A stretch of 64,000 nucleotides of DNA. It comes from Bacillota bacterium. GTDB lineage: Bacteria; Sysuimicrobiota; Sysuimicrobiia; Sysuimicrobiales; Segetimicrobiaceae. Numbering within the stretch: position 1 is the first letter of the stretch; each line of letters opens with the position of its first letter. The notes under the pieces were generated by a model. It was not told where the DNA came from and did no database searches. It was given only the letters and a program-made list of their open reading frames with translations. A program made the position numbers and the translations under genes. The stretch is taken from NCBI GenBank assembly GCA_021324975.1, contig JAJPIA010000054.1, forward strand, positions 49,415 through 113,414. The letters are read 5' to 3'. Shown here piece by piece: positions 1 to 8,014 of this stretch.

Positions 1-187
1 CGCTGGGGGCGACATGCAGCAAGACGCCGCCGCGGAGGTCCACGGGCGGCGCCTGCCCGTGGTCGAAGATCCGGATCAACGTGGCGTCGCGAAGGCCCCA
101 GACGGTCCCGTCGAGCAGCACGGCGTCGCCCACGCGCAGACGTCGCACATCGTCATCGGACAGCGGCGCGCGCAGGCGGTGCTCCAT
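1..187 (-). CDS. Class I fumarate hydratase, beta (C-terminal) subunit, partial
   Basis: The visible 62 residues start at an ATG (position 187) 21 bp after the alpha-subunit stop and run off the window edge. They read as the N-terminus of the beta subunit of the two-subunit iron-sulfur fumarase/tartrate dehydratase family: a leading segment like L-x-x-P-L-S-D-D-D-V-R-x-L-x-V-G-D-x-V, then a G-T/V-W-G-L-R-D-A segment and the P-V-D-L-x-G-G-V-L-L-H turn. With the alpha subunit it would hydrate fumarate to malate in the TCA cycle. The call rests on this short match plus the gene order alpha-beta. Tartrate dehydratase cannot be excluded. Confidence 0.8.
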   Translation of the reverse strand, partial: MEHRLRAPLSDDDVRRLRVGDAVLLDGTVWGLRDATLIRIFDHGQAPPVDLRGGVLLHVAPS

Positions 188-208
188 CCCTACGTCGCGG
201 CCGCCCGC

Positions 209-1114
209 TCAGTAGCCAATGTCTACCCGGCCGTCGGCATAGACGCGGGCGCGCCGGCGCTCTCCCCGCCAGCACTGCATGTTGACCGCCACCGGGTTGA
301 GAGTGATGTGAGTCCACGCCGTCTCGATGTGCACGTCCAGCACCGTCGTGTCGCCGCCCAGCCCCATCGGGCCGATCCCGGTGCCGTTGATCGCGTCCCG
401 CAACTCCACTTCGAGGGCGGCGATCTCGGCCTGCGGGTGGCGCTGTCCCACGGGGCGCAACGTCGCCTTCTTCGCCAGCGTCATGCAGAGGTCCGAGGAA
501 CCGCCGATCCCCACGCCGATGATCGTCGGCGGGCACGGACGCCCGCCCGCCTCCACGGCCGTGTCCAACACGAACTTCTTGACGCCGGCCAACCCGTCGG
601 CCGGCAGGAGCATCTTCAAAAACGACATGCTCTCCGAGCCCGACCCCTTGGGCATCATCACAACGTCGATGTAGTCGATGTCGGCCGAGAACTCCACGTG
701 AAACACCGGGACGCCGTCGCCGGTGCTCGTGTGCCGGTTCTCACGCCGGATCGCCGAGACGATGCTCGAGCGGAGCGGCGTCTCCTCGGTTGCGCGTTCG
801 ACGCCCCGGCGCAGCGCCTCCAACATGGCCGCGCCGTCAATCGCGATCCCACGGCCGATCGTGATCCAGAAGATGGGAATCCCGGTGTCCTGACAGACCA
901 GCGTCTGCTTGCGGTCAGACACGTCCATCGCGCGCAGCATCGTGGTCAGCATGCCGCGCGCGCCGCGGTTCGACTCTCGGGCGGCCGCCTCGCGCAGGGC
1001 CTCGCGCACATCGGGCGGAATGTCGATCTGCGCGTCCACGTAGAGACGGCGGCCGAGATCCTCGAACAGGGCCTCGGCGTTCGGCAATGTCGAGACGGAC
1101 GTCATGGCATGCAC
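209..1114 (-). CDS. Class I fumarate hydratase, alpha (N-terminal) subunit
   Basis: A 301-residue cytosolic subunit of the oxygen-sensitive 4Fe-4S fumarase family, of normal length for two-subunit enzymes. Visible family motifs are V-C-Q-D-T-G near residue 74, P-K-G-S-G-S-E near 155, C-P-P-T-I-I-G-V-G-I-G-G near 194, and N-M-Q-C-W near 281. Cys74, Cys194 and Cys281 have the spacing expected of the three cluster ligands. It forms a two-gene operon with the beta subunit downstream. An ATG three codons further in (1105) is an equally possible start. L-tartrate dehydratase is the alternative reading; fumarase is favoured because it is far commoner. Confidence 0.9.
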   Translation of the reverse strand: MHAMTSVSTLPNAEALFEDLGRRLYVDAQIDIPPDVREALREAAARESNRGARGMLTTMLRAMDVSDRKQTLVCQDTGIPIFWITIGRGIAIDGAAMLEALRRGVERATEETPLRSSIVSAIRRENRHTSTGDGVPVFHVEFSADIDYIDVVMMPKGSGSESMSFLKMLLPADGLAGVKKFVLDTAVEAGGRPCPPTIIGVGIGGSSDLCMTLAKKATLRPVGQRHPQAEIAALEVELRDAINGTGIGPMGLGGDTTVLDVHIETAWTHITLNPVAVNMQCWRGERRRARVYADGRVDIGY

Positions 1115-1286
1115 ATCGCGTCGTCTTGAGCCCGCAGTCGATCACCGTGCGGGCCTGAAGACCTTACACGCGGGGTGGCTGAGGTCCTCCGCCCGGGAGG
1201 CATCGGTGGCACGCGATCGATGCCACCACGTTTGCGTCGGCGCTCATGCGGGGCGCTCCCGAGCGAGTCGCGAATAGGATCTGCCC

Positions 1287-3533
1287 ATGACGGCCGTGAG
1301 ATCCGTGGCAGCCGGGGTCGTGCACGCCGCGCGGACCGCTCGCCTGCACGACCCTGGACGTGTCGCACTACGCAGAGCGGCGCGCGCCGCGATCGCGATG
1401 CCGTTGCTGTTGACGCTCAGCCTCGAGAAGTGGCACAGTCCACAGACGGCGACGTTTGCCGCGTTCGGCACGTTCTCGATGCTGGTCTTTGCCGACTTCG
1501 GCGGGCCCCCGGGAGCACGCGCCGCCGCATACGTGGCCCTGGCTGGAGGCGGCGCGCTGCTCATCGCCGCCGGCACCCTCCTGAGCGGTGCGACGTGGCT
1601 TGCGGCTGCGGGGATGGCCGCCGTGGGATTCGTCGTCGTGTTCGCGGGCGTGCTCGGTGGGTACGTGGCGGCCGGGGGATTCGCCGCCCTGCTGGCGTTT
1701 GTCCTGGCCGTCATCAGCCCCGCCACACTTGCCGACCTACCCGCCCGAGTCCTCGGCTGGGTCGCCGCGGGCGCGGTCTCCGTGATCGCGGCCCTTGTGC
1801 TATGGCCTGCCCATCAACGGCAGACGCTGCGGCGGCTCGCAGCGGCAGCCGGGACGGCCATCGCCGATCTCATTGCGGCACCCAGCGGCTCCGGTGCGCA
1901 CCTAACGACTGTCCGAGAGCGGCGGGCGCGCGCCGCCGCTGCGGCCACGTCCCTCGAACGGTTTTACGCGGCTGCGCCCTACAGGCCCGCGGGACCGACG
2001 ACGCGCGACCAGGCGTTTGCGTATCTGGTCAGAGAGCTCAGATGGGTCCAGCAGTCCGCGGATGAACTTGCGGCCGCGCCGGCGCCGCCTGACACCTCAT
2101 CGGCGGACGACCAGAGGCTCGCTGCCGCGGCCGCGGCCGCGCTGCGCGACGCGGCCGCGACGCTCGTGGACCCCCGCCGACCCGTTGACCTCACGCCGCT
2201 GGAACAGGCGCGGCGCGGCCACATGACGGCGCTCAGGGCCTCCCTCGGCGCGACCTTGCACGGCCGCAACGTCGCGCGCTCCGGCGAGTCGCGACTCTAC
2301 GACGCGTCGCGCGTGCGGATCGTCGCGTTTGCGGCGCTCTCCGCCGCGGCAAACGCGGCCCTCACCGCGGGGGCGCCGCTGGTGTCGGGCGACGCCGACG
2401 GGTCACCGCTCGTCCCCCACGACAGGCCGGTGCGGCGGTTGGCGACCGAGCTGCTGAGTCACCTCCGAATCGCGTCAGTGTGGTCCCAGGCCGGGATTCG
2501 CGCCGCGATCGCGCTGGCCGCCGCCGTGGTGATCGCGCGGGTTGGCAACTTCGAGCATGGGTTCTGGGTCGTGCTCGCGGCGCTGTCCGTGCTGAAATCG
2601 CGCGCCGTCGACACGCGTCACACGGCGTGGCAGGCGCTCGCCGGCACCGTGGCCGGGTTTGCCGTGGCGAGCGCATTGTCGGCGGTTGTCGGCGGCCCTC
2701 GTCCGGCGTCGTGGATTGCGCTGCCCATCTGCGTGTTCCTCGCAGCGTATACGCCGACGGCCGTTCACTTCGTGATCGGCCAGTCGATGTTTACCGTTCT
2801 GGTCGTGTTGCTCCTCAACCTCACCCAACCGCAGGGCTGGCGCACCGGGCTGGTGCGCCTTGAGGACATCGTGGTCGGTATCGGCACCGCGGTGATCGTC
2901 GGCGCTCTGTTCTGGCCGCGCGGGGCGCGCGGGCAACTCCGCGCGTCCCTGCGGTCGCTGTTCGAGACGGGCGCCGCCTATGTCGCCGCCTCCGCCCGCA
3001 GCGTGCTCGGGCGCGGCTCGGACGACGCGGTGGCCGCCGCGCAAACAGCGTGCCTCGCCGCCAACCTCCGGGCCGACGACGCGTTCGCCACGTTTCTGAA
3101 CGAGCGTGGTCCCAAGCAGCTGCCGATCTCGACCTGGAGCGACCTCCTGGTCGGCGGCGGCCAGCTCCGCGTCGTGGGGGAAGCGTTGGCGGGGCTCCGA
3201 CACGAGCGACCACCTCTCCCGGCGCTGTCCGACGTGACGAGGGAAATGAGCGAGGTCGTCGGCGACCTGGAGCAGGCGATCGTCGCCGCCGGCCACTCGA
3301 TCGCTCCGGACGCGCGCCGGCCCCCCTCCGCCCCGCCGCCCAACGCGAGCACGCGCGACCCCATGGAACTGGTGGTCGAGGCTGGACGCGCGACGCCGGC
3401 CGGCGCGTCGGACGCGGGGATGCGAGACATCCTCCAGGTGGCGTGGGTCGCGGTGTGGATCGTATACCTGCACCGAACGCTCGACCGGCTTAAGCAGGCA
3501 CTGGCGCAGGTACGGATGGTTCACGGCGACTGA
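1287..3533 (+). CDS. FUSC-family inner-membrane protein (aromatic acid exporter-like)
   Basis: A 748-residue membrane protein with two repeated membrane halves, each followed by a soluble segment, as in the FUSC/YccS/AaeB superfamily. The N-terminal half has several hydrophobic helices (about residues 25-175), including the family-like stretch F-A-A-F-G-T-F-S-M-L-V. A second hydrophobic block covers about residues 410-550 (F-W-V-V-L-A-A-L-S-V-L-K-S-R). Soluble helical segments follow each block. Relatives are implicated in efflux of aromatic carboxylates such as p-hydroxybenzoate; the substrate here is unknown. It converges with the CMD-like gene at 3550, with only 16 bp between the ends. Confidence 0.8.
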   Translation: MTAVRSVAAGVVHAARTARLHDPGRVALRRAARAAIAMPLLLTLSLEKWHSPQTATFAAFGTFSMLVFADFGGPPGARAAAYVALAGGGALLIAAGTLLSGATWLAAAGMAAVGFVVVFAGVLGGYVAAGGFAALLAFVLAVISPATLADLPARVLGWVAAGAVSVIAALVLWPAHQRQTLRRLAAAAGTAIADLIAAPSGSGAHLTTVRERRARAAAAATSLERFYAAAPYRPAGPTTRDQAFAYLVRELRWVQQSADELAAAPAPPDTSSADDQRLAAAAAAALRDAAATLVDPRRPVDLTPLEQARRGHMTALRASLGATLHGRNVARSGESRLYDASRVRIVAFAALSAAANAALTAGAPLVSGDADGSPLVPHDRPVRRLATELLSHLRIASVWSQAGIRAAIALAAAVVIARVGNFEHGFWVVLAALSVLKSRAVDTRHTAWQALAGTVAGFAVASALSAVVGGPRPASWIALPICVFLAAYTPTAVHFVIGQSMFTVLVVLLLNLTQPQGWRTGLVRLEDIVVGIGTAVIVGALFWPRGARGQLRASLRSLFETGAAYVAASARSVLGRGSDDAVAAAQTACLAANLRADDAFATFLNERGPKQLPISTWSDLLVGGGQLRVVGEALAGLRHERPPLPALSDVTREMSEVVGDLEQAIVAAGHSIAPDARRPPSAPPPNASTRDPMELVVEAGRATPAGASDAGMRDILQVAWVAVWIVYLHRTLDRLKQALAQVRMVHGD

Positions 3534-3549
3534 ACAGAGGTCCCGCCCC

Positions 3550-4164
3550 TCACGCGGAATGATCAAGCCCGCCCGCGGATGGTGGGGAGGCCGCGAGAAA
3601 CGGCCGTTCCCGCGTGTGCAGCGGGACCTCGCAGAAGTTGTTGGCGTCCACGCGCAACGGCCGGCCCGACTTGGCGTTGTAGTTCTCGTGCGCGATGTGC
3701 GCCGTCAGTTCGACGATCTCTCGCTCCGAGAACAGCGCCTGCAGCCGCGCGAAGAACTCGTCCGGCACGTCCACGGGCGTTGCGCTCACGCGGTCCGCGT
3801 ACTCCAGCGCGACGCGCTCCCGCTCGGACAGCGCGGCGGCCTCCCGGATTCCGAGCGCGGCCTCGATCTTCTCCTGCGATAGACCGGCCTTGCCGCCCCC
3901 GGCGGCATTGGAGTCCATTCAGAAAGGACAGCCGTTACGCGCCGCCACCCGCATGCGCACCAGGAAGGCAAGCGGCGCGCCGATCGCCCACCGCCCCGTT
4001 GTGAAGATCATGTTGGGCAGGAAAGACGCCAGCATCGCCCGGCGTGAATGCGCGTACACTTTGATCGGGTTCAACGGCTTACCGAGAAACATGCGGAACA
4101 TCGCCTGAATGATCCCTGCGAGGAGGCCCGCCTCGCGCCCTTCAAGCGATCGGACCCTGGCCAT
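3550..4164 (-). CDS. CMD/AhpD-like selenoprotein candidate, read through in-frame TGA
   Basis: A 204-residue carboxymuconolactone-decarboxylase-family protein if the TGA at 3919-3921 is read as selenocysteine. The frame is open on both sides of that single TGA. Family members carry N-G-C-x-x-C; here the codons give R-N-G-C-P-F followed by TGA, so Cys79 and Sec82 would form a CxxU redox pair. After the TGA the protein continues with normal family features: an A-G-L-S-Q-E-K-I helix, the S-E-R-E-R-V-A-L-E-Y-A-D segment, V-E-L-T-A-H-I-A-H-E-N, and a C-terminal N-F-C. Start ATG 4164 is used; GTG 4173 is an alternative. Without recoding the first 81 residues would end just before the second redox residue. 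CMD/AhpD-like proteins often act as thiol peroxidases or reductants. Confidence 0.8.
3891..3907 (-). promoter_or_regulatory. Putative bacterial SECIS hairpin of the first CMD-like gene
   Basis: Starting 12 nt after the TGA, the transcript can fold a perfect 7-bp stem (TGCCGCC with GGCGGCA) around a GGG loop. The loop begins 19 nt after the TGA, inside the range known for bacterial SECIS elements, and has G in its first two positions. GAC (3912-3914) and GTC further out could form a short lower stem. The hairpin lies inside the coding sequence, as bacterial SECIS elements must. Confidence 0.6.
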
Positions 4165-4345
4165 CGCGATCACCGTCCTTTCGGAGAGGTTCGGTGCGAT
4201 GTCTACCTTCTACGTGGCCCCGGTTCCGGGCCGACCGGCAAGAACGCTTCCCGGCCGGGTTTTGACCGTACACTACCCGCTCGTCCTTTCAGGGCAGGGG
4301 GATCCGGGGCCGAAGGTGCGTCTGCCGTGACGTCCACACCCGACG

Positions 4346-4585
4346 TTGACATCTTGCCTGAGGGGCGATCGCCCGGCGCAGACCTTGCTCCGGTGGCAAT
4401 TCAGGCACGCGCACGACCTCCTCGACGCGGCGATCGAGCCGTTCCCGCACCAGGCCGCTTTGCCGCGGCGGTCCGGCACGATATCACCGGCCGCAGCGTT
4501 CTACGCACACGCCGCAGTGATCATCGCGCCCGCAACGATGCGCGGGTCAGCGCGGGCCATGGCAAGGATTCGATCACGGATGTGA
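4346..4585 (+). pseudogene. DinB-family N-terminal fragment
   Basis: Within this 79-codon frame a stretch reads like the beginning of DinB-superfamily proteins: L-L-R-W-Q-F-R-H-A-H-D-L-L-D, then a G-T-I-S-P-A-A-A-F-Y-A-H-A-A-V-I segment that carries the first metal-binding-type histidine. After about residue 60 the similarity stops and the frame ends, whereas DinB proteins are about 150-170 residues. I read it as a decayed fragment; the match was made by eye only. The rest of the stretch from 4174 to 4671 shows no other gene. Confidence 0.4.
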
Positions 4586-4671
4586 TCACGCTCTTGGACG
4601 GTAAACATCAACGAGTGATTTCGACCTGCAGGGGGCGTGGCCCCGTATTCCGCGCGCCGGCGCCGTCGATC

Positions 4672-5325
4672 TTACGGTTTGCCTCTACGCTCAATGAACA
4701 CGTGTGTTGCCTTTTCCCCGGCGACGGTCTTGACGGGGATGAGCCCAAGCTCTGAGAGATTGAGCCCGTGAAAGAGGTGTTCCCCTTCGCCGAGCAGGAC
4801 CGGCGACAGCGCCAGGTGCATTTCATCGACGTGGCCCGCCGTCAAATATTGACGAATGACCGACACGCCGCCGCCGATTCGCACATCCTTGCCTTCGGCC
4901 GCTTCCCTTGCCTTCTTCAACGCAGACTCCGGTCCGTCGGTGACGAAGTAGAATGTCGTGCCCCCGTCCAGCGCAAGGGAAGGTCGCGAGTGGTGCGTGA
5001 GGACGAAGACAGGTGTGTGATACGGTGGGTTGTCACCCCACCACCCTTTCCAGGAGTCATCCTTCCAAGGACCCCGCACCGGCCCGAACATATTCCGGCC
5101 AAGAATCCAGGCCCCGACATTCTCGAAAGATTGAGCGGCGATCCGATTGTCGACGCCGCGGGTCCCGCCGTGTTGACTGTGCATTTTCCTGAACACTTCG
5201 GTGTCTTGGAACCACGCGTGCAGCTCGAAGCCGCGCACCCCGAGCGGATTGTTTAGATCCTGCCGTGGTCCGGCGCCGAACCCGTCGATCGAAATTGAAA
5301 ACGCACCAACCTTCACTTTGCCCAC
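4672..5325 (-). CDS. Dihydrofolate-reductase-family protein (RibD C-terminal type)
   Basis: A 217-residue protein of the RibD-C/DHFR-like fold. The family pattern is visible: an N-terminal K-V-G-A-F-S-I-S-I-D-G-F strand, the W-I-L-G-R-N-M-F segment, V-F-V-L-T-H-H-S-R-P, then G-K-D-V-R-I-G-G-G-V-S-V-I-R and H-L-A-L-S-P-V-L-L-G-E-G. Such proteins are NAD(P)H-dependent reductases, often of unknown substrate and commonly near regulators or metabolism genes. The GTG at 5325 is chosen as start because a strong AAGGAGG ribosome-binding site lies 6 nt upstream; longer frames upstream have no comparable site. It stands alone between a secreted protein and a gene remnant. Confidence 0.85.
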   Translation of the reverse strand: MGKVKVGAFSISIDGFGAGPRQDLNNPLGVRGFELHAWFQDTEVFRKMHSQHGGTRGVDNRIAAQSFENVGAWILGRNMFGPVRGPWKDDSWKGWWGDNPPYHTPVFVLTHHSRPSLALDGGTTFYFVTDGPESALKKAREAAEGKDVRIGGGVSVIRQYLTAGHVDEMHLALSPVLLGEGEHLFHGLNLSELGLIPVKTVAGEKATHVFIERRGKP

Positions 5326-5450
5326 CGTCTGCCTCCTTCGCGCGGTACCGCTCGATTCGATTCTTCCGCGAGTAGTCGAACACAGCCTGTGGGAATCGAC
5401 AGCCGCACGGATCATCACGAAGCGTTGGCTCGGGTCGTCGTCAGACGCCA

Positions 5451-6158
5451 CTAATCACATGGCGGCAAGTCTATCGCGATTGCGGCACCATAGTCAGAGA
5501 AATCGAAGATCGAAGTGACGCGTTGACTCGCAGACCCCGCGGAGATCGTGTACTCTGCGACTATGCGAACTGGCAGGTGATTCCCAGCATCAACGTAGAC
5601 CGCGGTACCCGGAAGGTACGTCAGCGCGCGATCGGAACGCATCGGGTCCGGAGCCGTGCCGGTGACCAAGTATGTGTGGACAGGCGTTCCGTGGATTTCC
5701 GAATCCTCACCGCGCGAGACGTTGCGCGTTCCGAGGCCGCTGATGAGGATGTTGACCGGAAGGGTGGGAGAAGCTGCCGATGGATCGCGTCGAATCGGAT
5801 TGCACTGCCACGGCCCAGGGCCACCGGATCCGGGTACAGCACGAAATCTCGAGTCGTCTCCCACGATTACAATTTCCAACTCACCCTGCGGGGTCTGCAG
5901 TGTCATGTGAAGCTTGTCGGGCGGGACGATCTCGAAGGAAAGATCGGTAACTTGTACCGGGGCGTCCCCGACGACACGCACCGTGACACGTGCACGATAC
6001 GAAGATGCGTTCAACAACTGAACAGCCGCCACCAGTTCCTGCCACGCGGCTTGGTCTCCCGACACGGCAAGATCGGCATGTGCGACGGTGGCAAGCAACG
6101 ATGGGACAACCAGTGCAGCCGTCACGACAAACCACCGAGTTACGCGCGCAGTACGCAC
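5451..6158 (-). CDS. Secreted protein of unknown function (LolA-like features)
   Basis: A 235-residue protein with an N-terminal signal peptide (hydrophobic run about residues 9-24 ending in A-H-A). The mature part has repeated short strands with alternating charged and hydrophobic residues, including V-R-V-V-G-D, L-S-F-E-I-V-P-P-D-K-L-H-M and a repeated acidic V-G-D-D-S segment. This resembles the open beta-barrel of LolA/LolB-type lipid-binding proteins, but I do not recognise a specific family. The GTG at 6158 is chosen because GGGGGGA lies 6 nt upstream. It would act outside the cytoplasmic membrane. Confidence 0.6.
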   Translation of the reverse strand: MRTARVTRWFVVTAALVVPSLLATVAHADLAVSGDQAAWQELVAAVQLLNASSYRARVTVRVVGDAPVQVTDLSFEIVPPDKLHMTLQTPQGELEIVIVGDDSRFRAVPGSGGPGPWQCNPIRRDPSAASPTLPVNILISGLGTRNVSRGEDSEIHGTPVHTYLVTGTAPDPMRSDRALTYLPGTAVYVDAGNHLPVRIVAEYTISAGSASQRVTSIFDFSDYGAAIAIDLPPCD

Positions 6159-6252
6159 TGAAGTCCCCCCGGGCGACGCCATCGCCATTGTACACGCTGA
6201 AGGAGGACTTACGCTGGGGCCCACGCACGGTCCGGACCCAGGACGCCGGACC

Positions 6253-7470
6253 CTAGACGTAGTCCGGGCGGCCGGCGCCGATGCCTACTGCGGCCATGCC
6301 CAGCGCAGTCACGAGGAGCATGAGCACGGGCGCGTCCCAGCTTCCGGTCAGATCGTACAGGTAGCCGAAGACGATCGGGCCCGTGGCGGCGAACAAGTAG
6401 CCGATCGACTGCGCCATCGCGGACAGCGCGGCGGTGTGGCCCGGATGTCGTGCGCGCAGCGCAAGGAATGAAAGTGCCAGCACGAAGCACGAGCCTGCGC
6501 CGACGCCAGCAATCAAAACCCAGACCGTGGCGAGCCCGGGCGCGGCGCCGAGACCGATGTAGGCGATTGCGCAGCAGATCGCGCTCGCACAGGCGAGTCG
6601 TCCCTGATGAACCTGACGATTGATTAACAGGGGTAGCGTGAGACTTACGAGCAGGGATGCAATCTGAAACCCAAGCAGCTCGTATCCGGCGTCATGTGCG
6701 CTGATCCCGTGAGCCCTCAGGAAGACGGGAAGCCAGCCGATGATCACGTAGAATCCGAACGATTGCAGCCCGAAGAACGCGGTGACCTGCCAGGCAAGCA
6801 ACGAGCGCCACGGCATCACTGTCTCCGGGCCGCGTGGGGCCGCGCGCCGTTCGCCAGCGTGCTTGGTTTGCGGGAGCCACAGCACCGCGGCGGTCAGCGC
6901 GAGCACGGCCCAAGAACCGAACGCGGTCCGCCAGCCGCCCGGGGCGACGGCGGCGAGCGGGACGGCGACTCCCGACGCGATCGCGCCCGTGAGACCCATC
7001 ATCGTCACATATACACCGGTCATCACGCTTTGGTGCGCCGGGTAGCGTTGCTTGACCACGACAGGCAGCAGCACGTTCGCGACGGCGATCGCGATACCGA
7101 GCACGATTGTCCCGCCGTATAATGCAGCCACGAAGGGCAACGAGCGCGCCGCGATCCCGCAGGTCAGGAGGAGCATCGCCGCGAGCAGCGTCCGCTCGAT
7201 GCCGATCCGTTGTGAGATGCGCAGCGCGAGCGTAGAGAACGCGGCAAATGCCAGTAGGGGCAGCGTGTTGAGCAAGCCGGCCTCTGTGCCGGATAGCCCG
7301 AAGCGATGGCTGATTGTGCCCAGCAGCGGACCAACCACTGTCAAAGACGCACGAAGGTTGGCGGCGATCAGCAGAACACCCGTCAAGAGTATTACGTTGC
7401 GGGCGGTTCGCGGGCGTGCTTGCAGCGCGCGATCGCGCTCCACCGTGGCGCCTCGTGTCATCCTGCTCAC
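6253..7470 (-). CDS. MFS transporter, CynX/NimT (cyanate permease-like) family
   Basis: A 405-residue integral membrane protein with about 12 hydrophobic helices spread evenly. The first helix region contains L-I-A-A-N-L-R-A-S-L-T-V-V-G-P-L-L, the hallmark N-L-R motif of CynX/NimT transporters. The loop between helices 2 and 3 shows R-I-S-Q-R-I-G. Members export or import small organic anions such as cyanate or 2-nitroimidazole; the substrate here is unknown. It is transcribed away from the nrd promoter region, with about 170 bp of non-coding DNA between them. Confidence 0.87.
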   Translation of the reverse strand: MSRMTRGATVERDRALQARPRTARNVILLTGVLLIAANLRASLTVVGPLLGTISHRFGLSGTEAGLLNTLPLLAFAAFSTLALRISQRIGIERTLLAAMLLLTCGIAARSLPFVAALYGGTIVLGIAIAVANVLLPVVVKQRYPAHQSVMTGVYVTMMGLTGAIASGVAVPLAAVAPGGWRTAFGSWAVLALTAAVLWLPQTKHAGERRAAPRGPETVMPWRSLLAWQVTAFFGLQSFGFYVIIGWLPVFLRAHGISAHDAGYELLGFQIASLLVSLTLPLLINRQVHQGRLACASAICCAIAYIGLGAAPGLATVWVLIAGVGAGSCFVLALSFLALRARHPGHTAALSAMAQSIGYLFAATGPIVFGYLYDLTGSWDAPVLMLLVTALGMAAVGIGAGRPDYV

Positions 7471-7637
7471 CCATAGCGCGGCTGTTGGTCGATGTCACGT
7501 GCCGCCCCACATTTTACTCGGGCCATCGTCGAATCGGTGCTCATCGAGACTACCTTGTCCTCTAGGCTGTCGATTTACCGTGCCCGGCTCGCCTCGAACT
7601 GCGGCCCGACATCGAACAAGCGCTCTCGAACATATGC

Positions 7638-7667
7638 TTGACACTCACGCGCGTTCGTGCCTATACT
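7638..7667 (+). promoter_or_regulatory. Sigma-A-type promoter of the nrd operon
   Basis: A perfect -35 hexamer TTGACA (7638-7643) and a near-consensus -10 TATACT (7662-7667) are separated by 18 bp. Transcription would start about 20 bp before the cobalamin riboswitch at 7691, so the riboswitch would lie at the 5' end of the transcript. Confidence 0.75.
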
Positions 7668-7690
7668 CAGTCCACAATTGAATAGGTCGC

Positions 7691-7889
7691 CGTGAACGGG
7701 TGCCTCCAACTTTTGTTGGAGGGTAAAAGGGAAGTCCGGTGCGGCCGCGCGTGCGACAGCCTGTACGCGGCCCAAGACCGGCGCGGTCCCGCCACTGTAA
7801 CGGGGAGTTGCTTCCTGCGTGCGCCACTGGGATGACCGGGAAGGCATGGAGCAGCGAGGATCCGGAGCCAGGAAACCTGCCCGTTCACG
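7691..7889 (+). promoter_or_regulatory. Cobalamin (B12) riboswitch upstream of nrdA
   Basis: A 199-nt aptamer of the adenosylcobalamin class. The outer stem P1 is perfect over 10 bp (7691-7700 with 7880-7889). Conserved blocks are present in order: GGGAAGTCCGGTG, then CCCGCCACTGTAACGG, and the B12 box GAGCCAGGAAACCTGCC near the 3' end. A terminator follows at 7947. The layout predicts that the coenzyme causes premature termination before nrdA, lowering class I reductase when B12 is plentiful. Confidence 0.93.
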
Positions 7890-7946
7890 TGCGCGTACGG
7901 GGCCTTCGGTAGAGAGGTAGTACGCATCGTGTGAAGGTATGCCTAT

Positions 7947-7979
7947 CGGTCCCGCGTGCGTTTAGCGGGGCCGTTTTTT
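7947..7979 (+). terminator. Riboswitch expression-platform terminator
   Basis: CGGTCCCGC (7947-7955) pairs with GCGGGGCCG (7965-7973) over 9 bp, including one G-T pair, with a 9-nt loop, followed at once by six T. It lies 58 nt after the aptamer and 36 nt before the nrdA start, so it is placed to attenuate transcription of nrdA. Confidence 0.82.
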
Positions 7980-8014
7980 CTTGCCCGCTATGCCACACAC
8001 AAGGGGGCTTCTTG

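Noticed and set aside
14..1129. Long plus-strand open frame over the fumarase genes
   Set aside because: Arg/His-rich antisense shadow, no family sequence; the minus strand encodes recognisable fumarase.
7931..8014. Upstream GTG start for nrdA
   Set aside because: It would put the riboswitch terminator into the coding region; ATG 8015 has a good ribosome-binding site.
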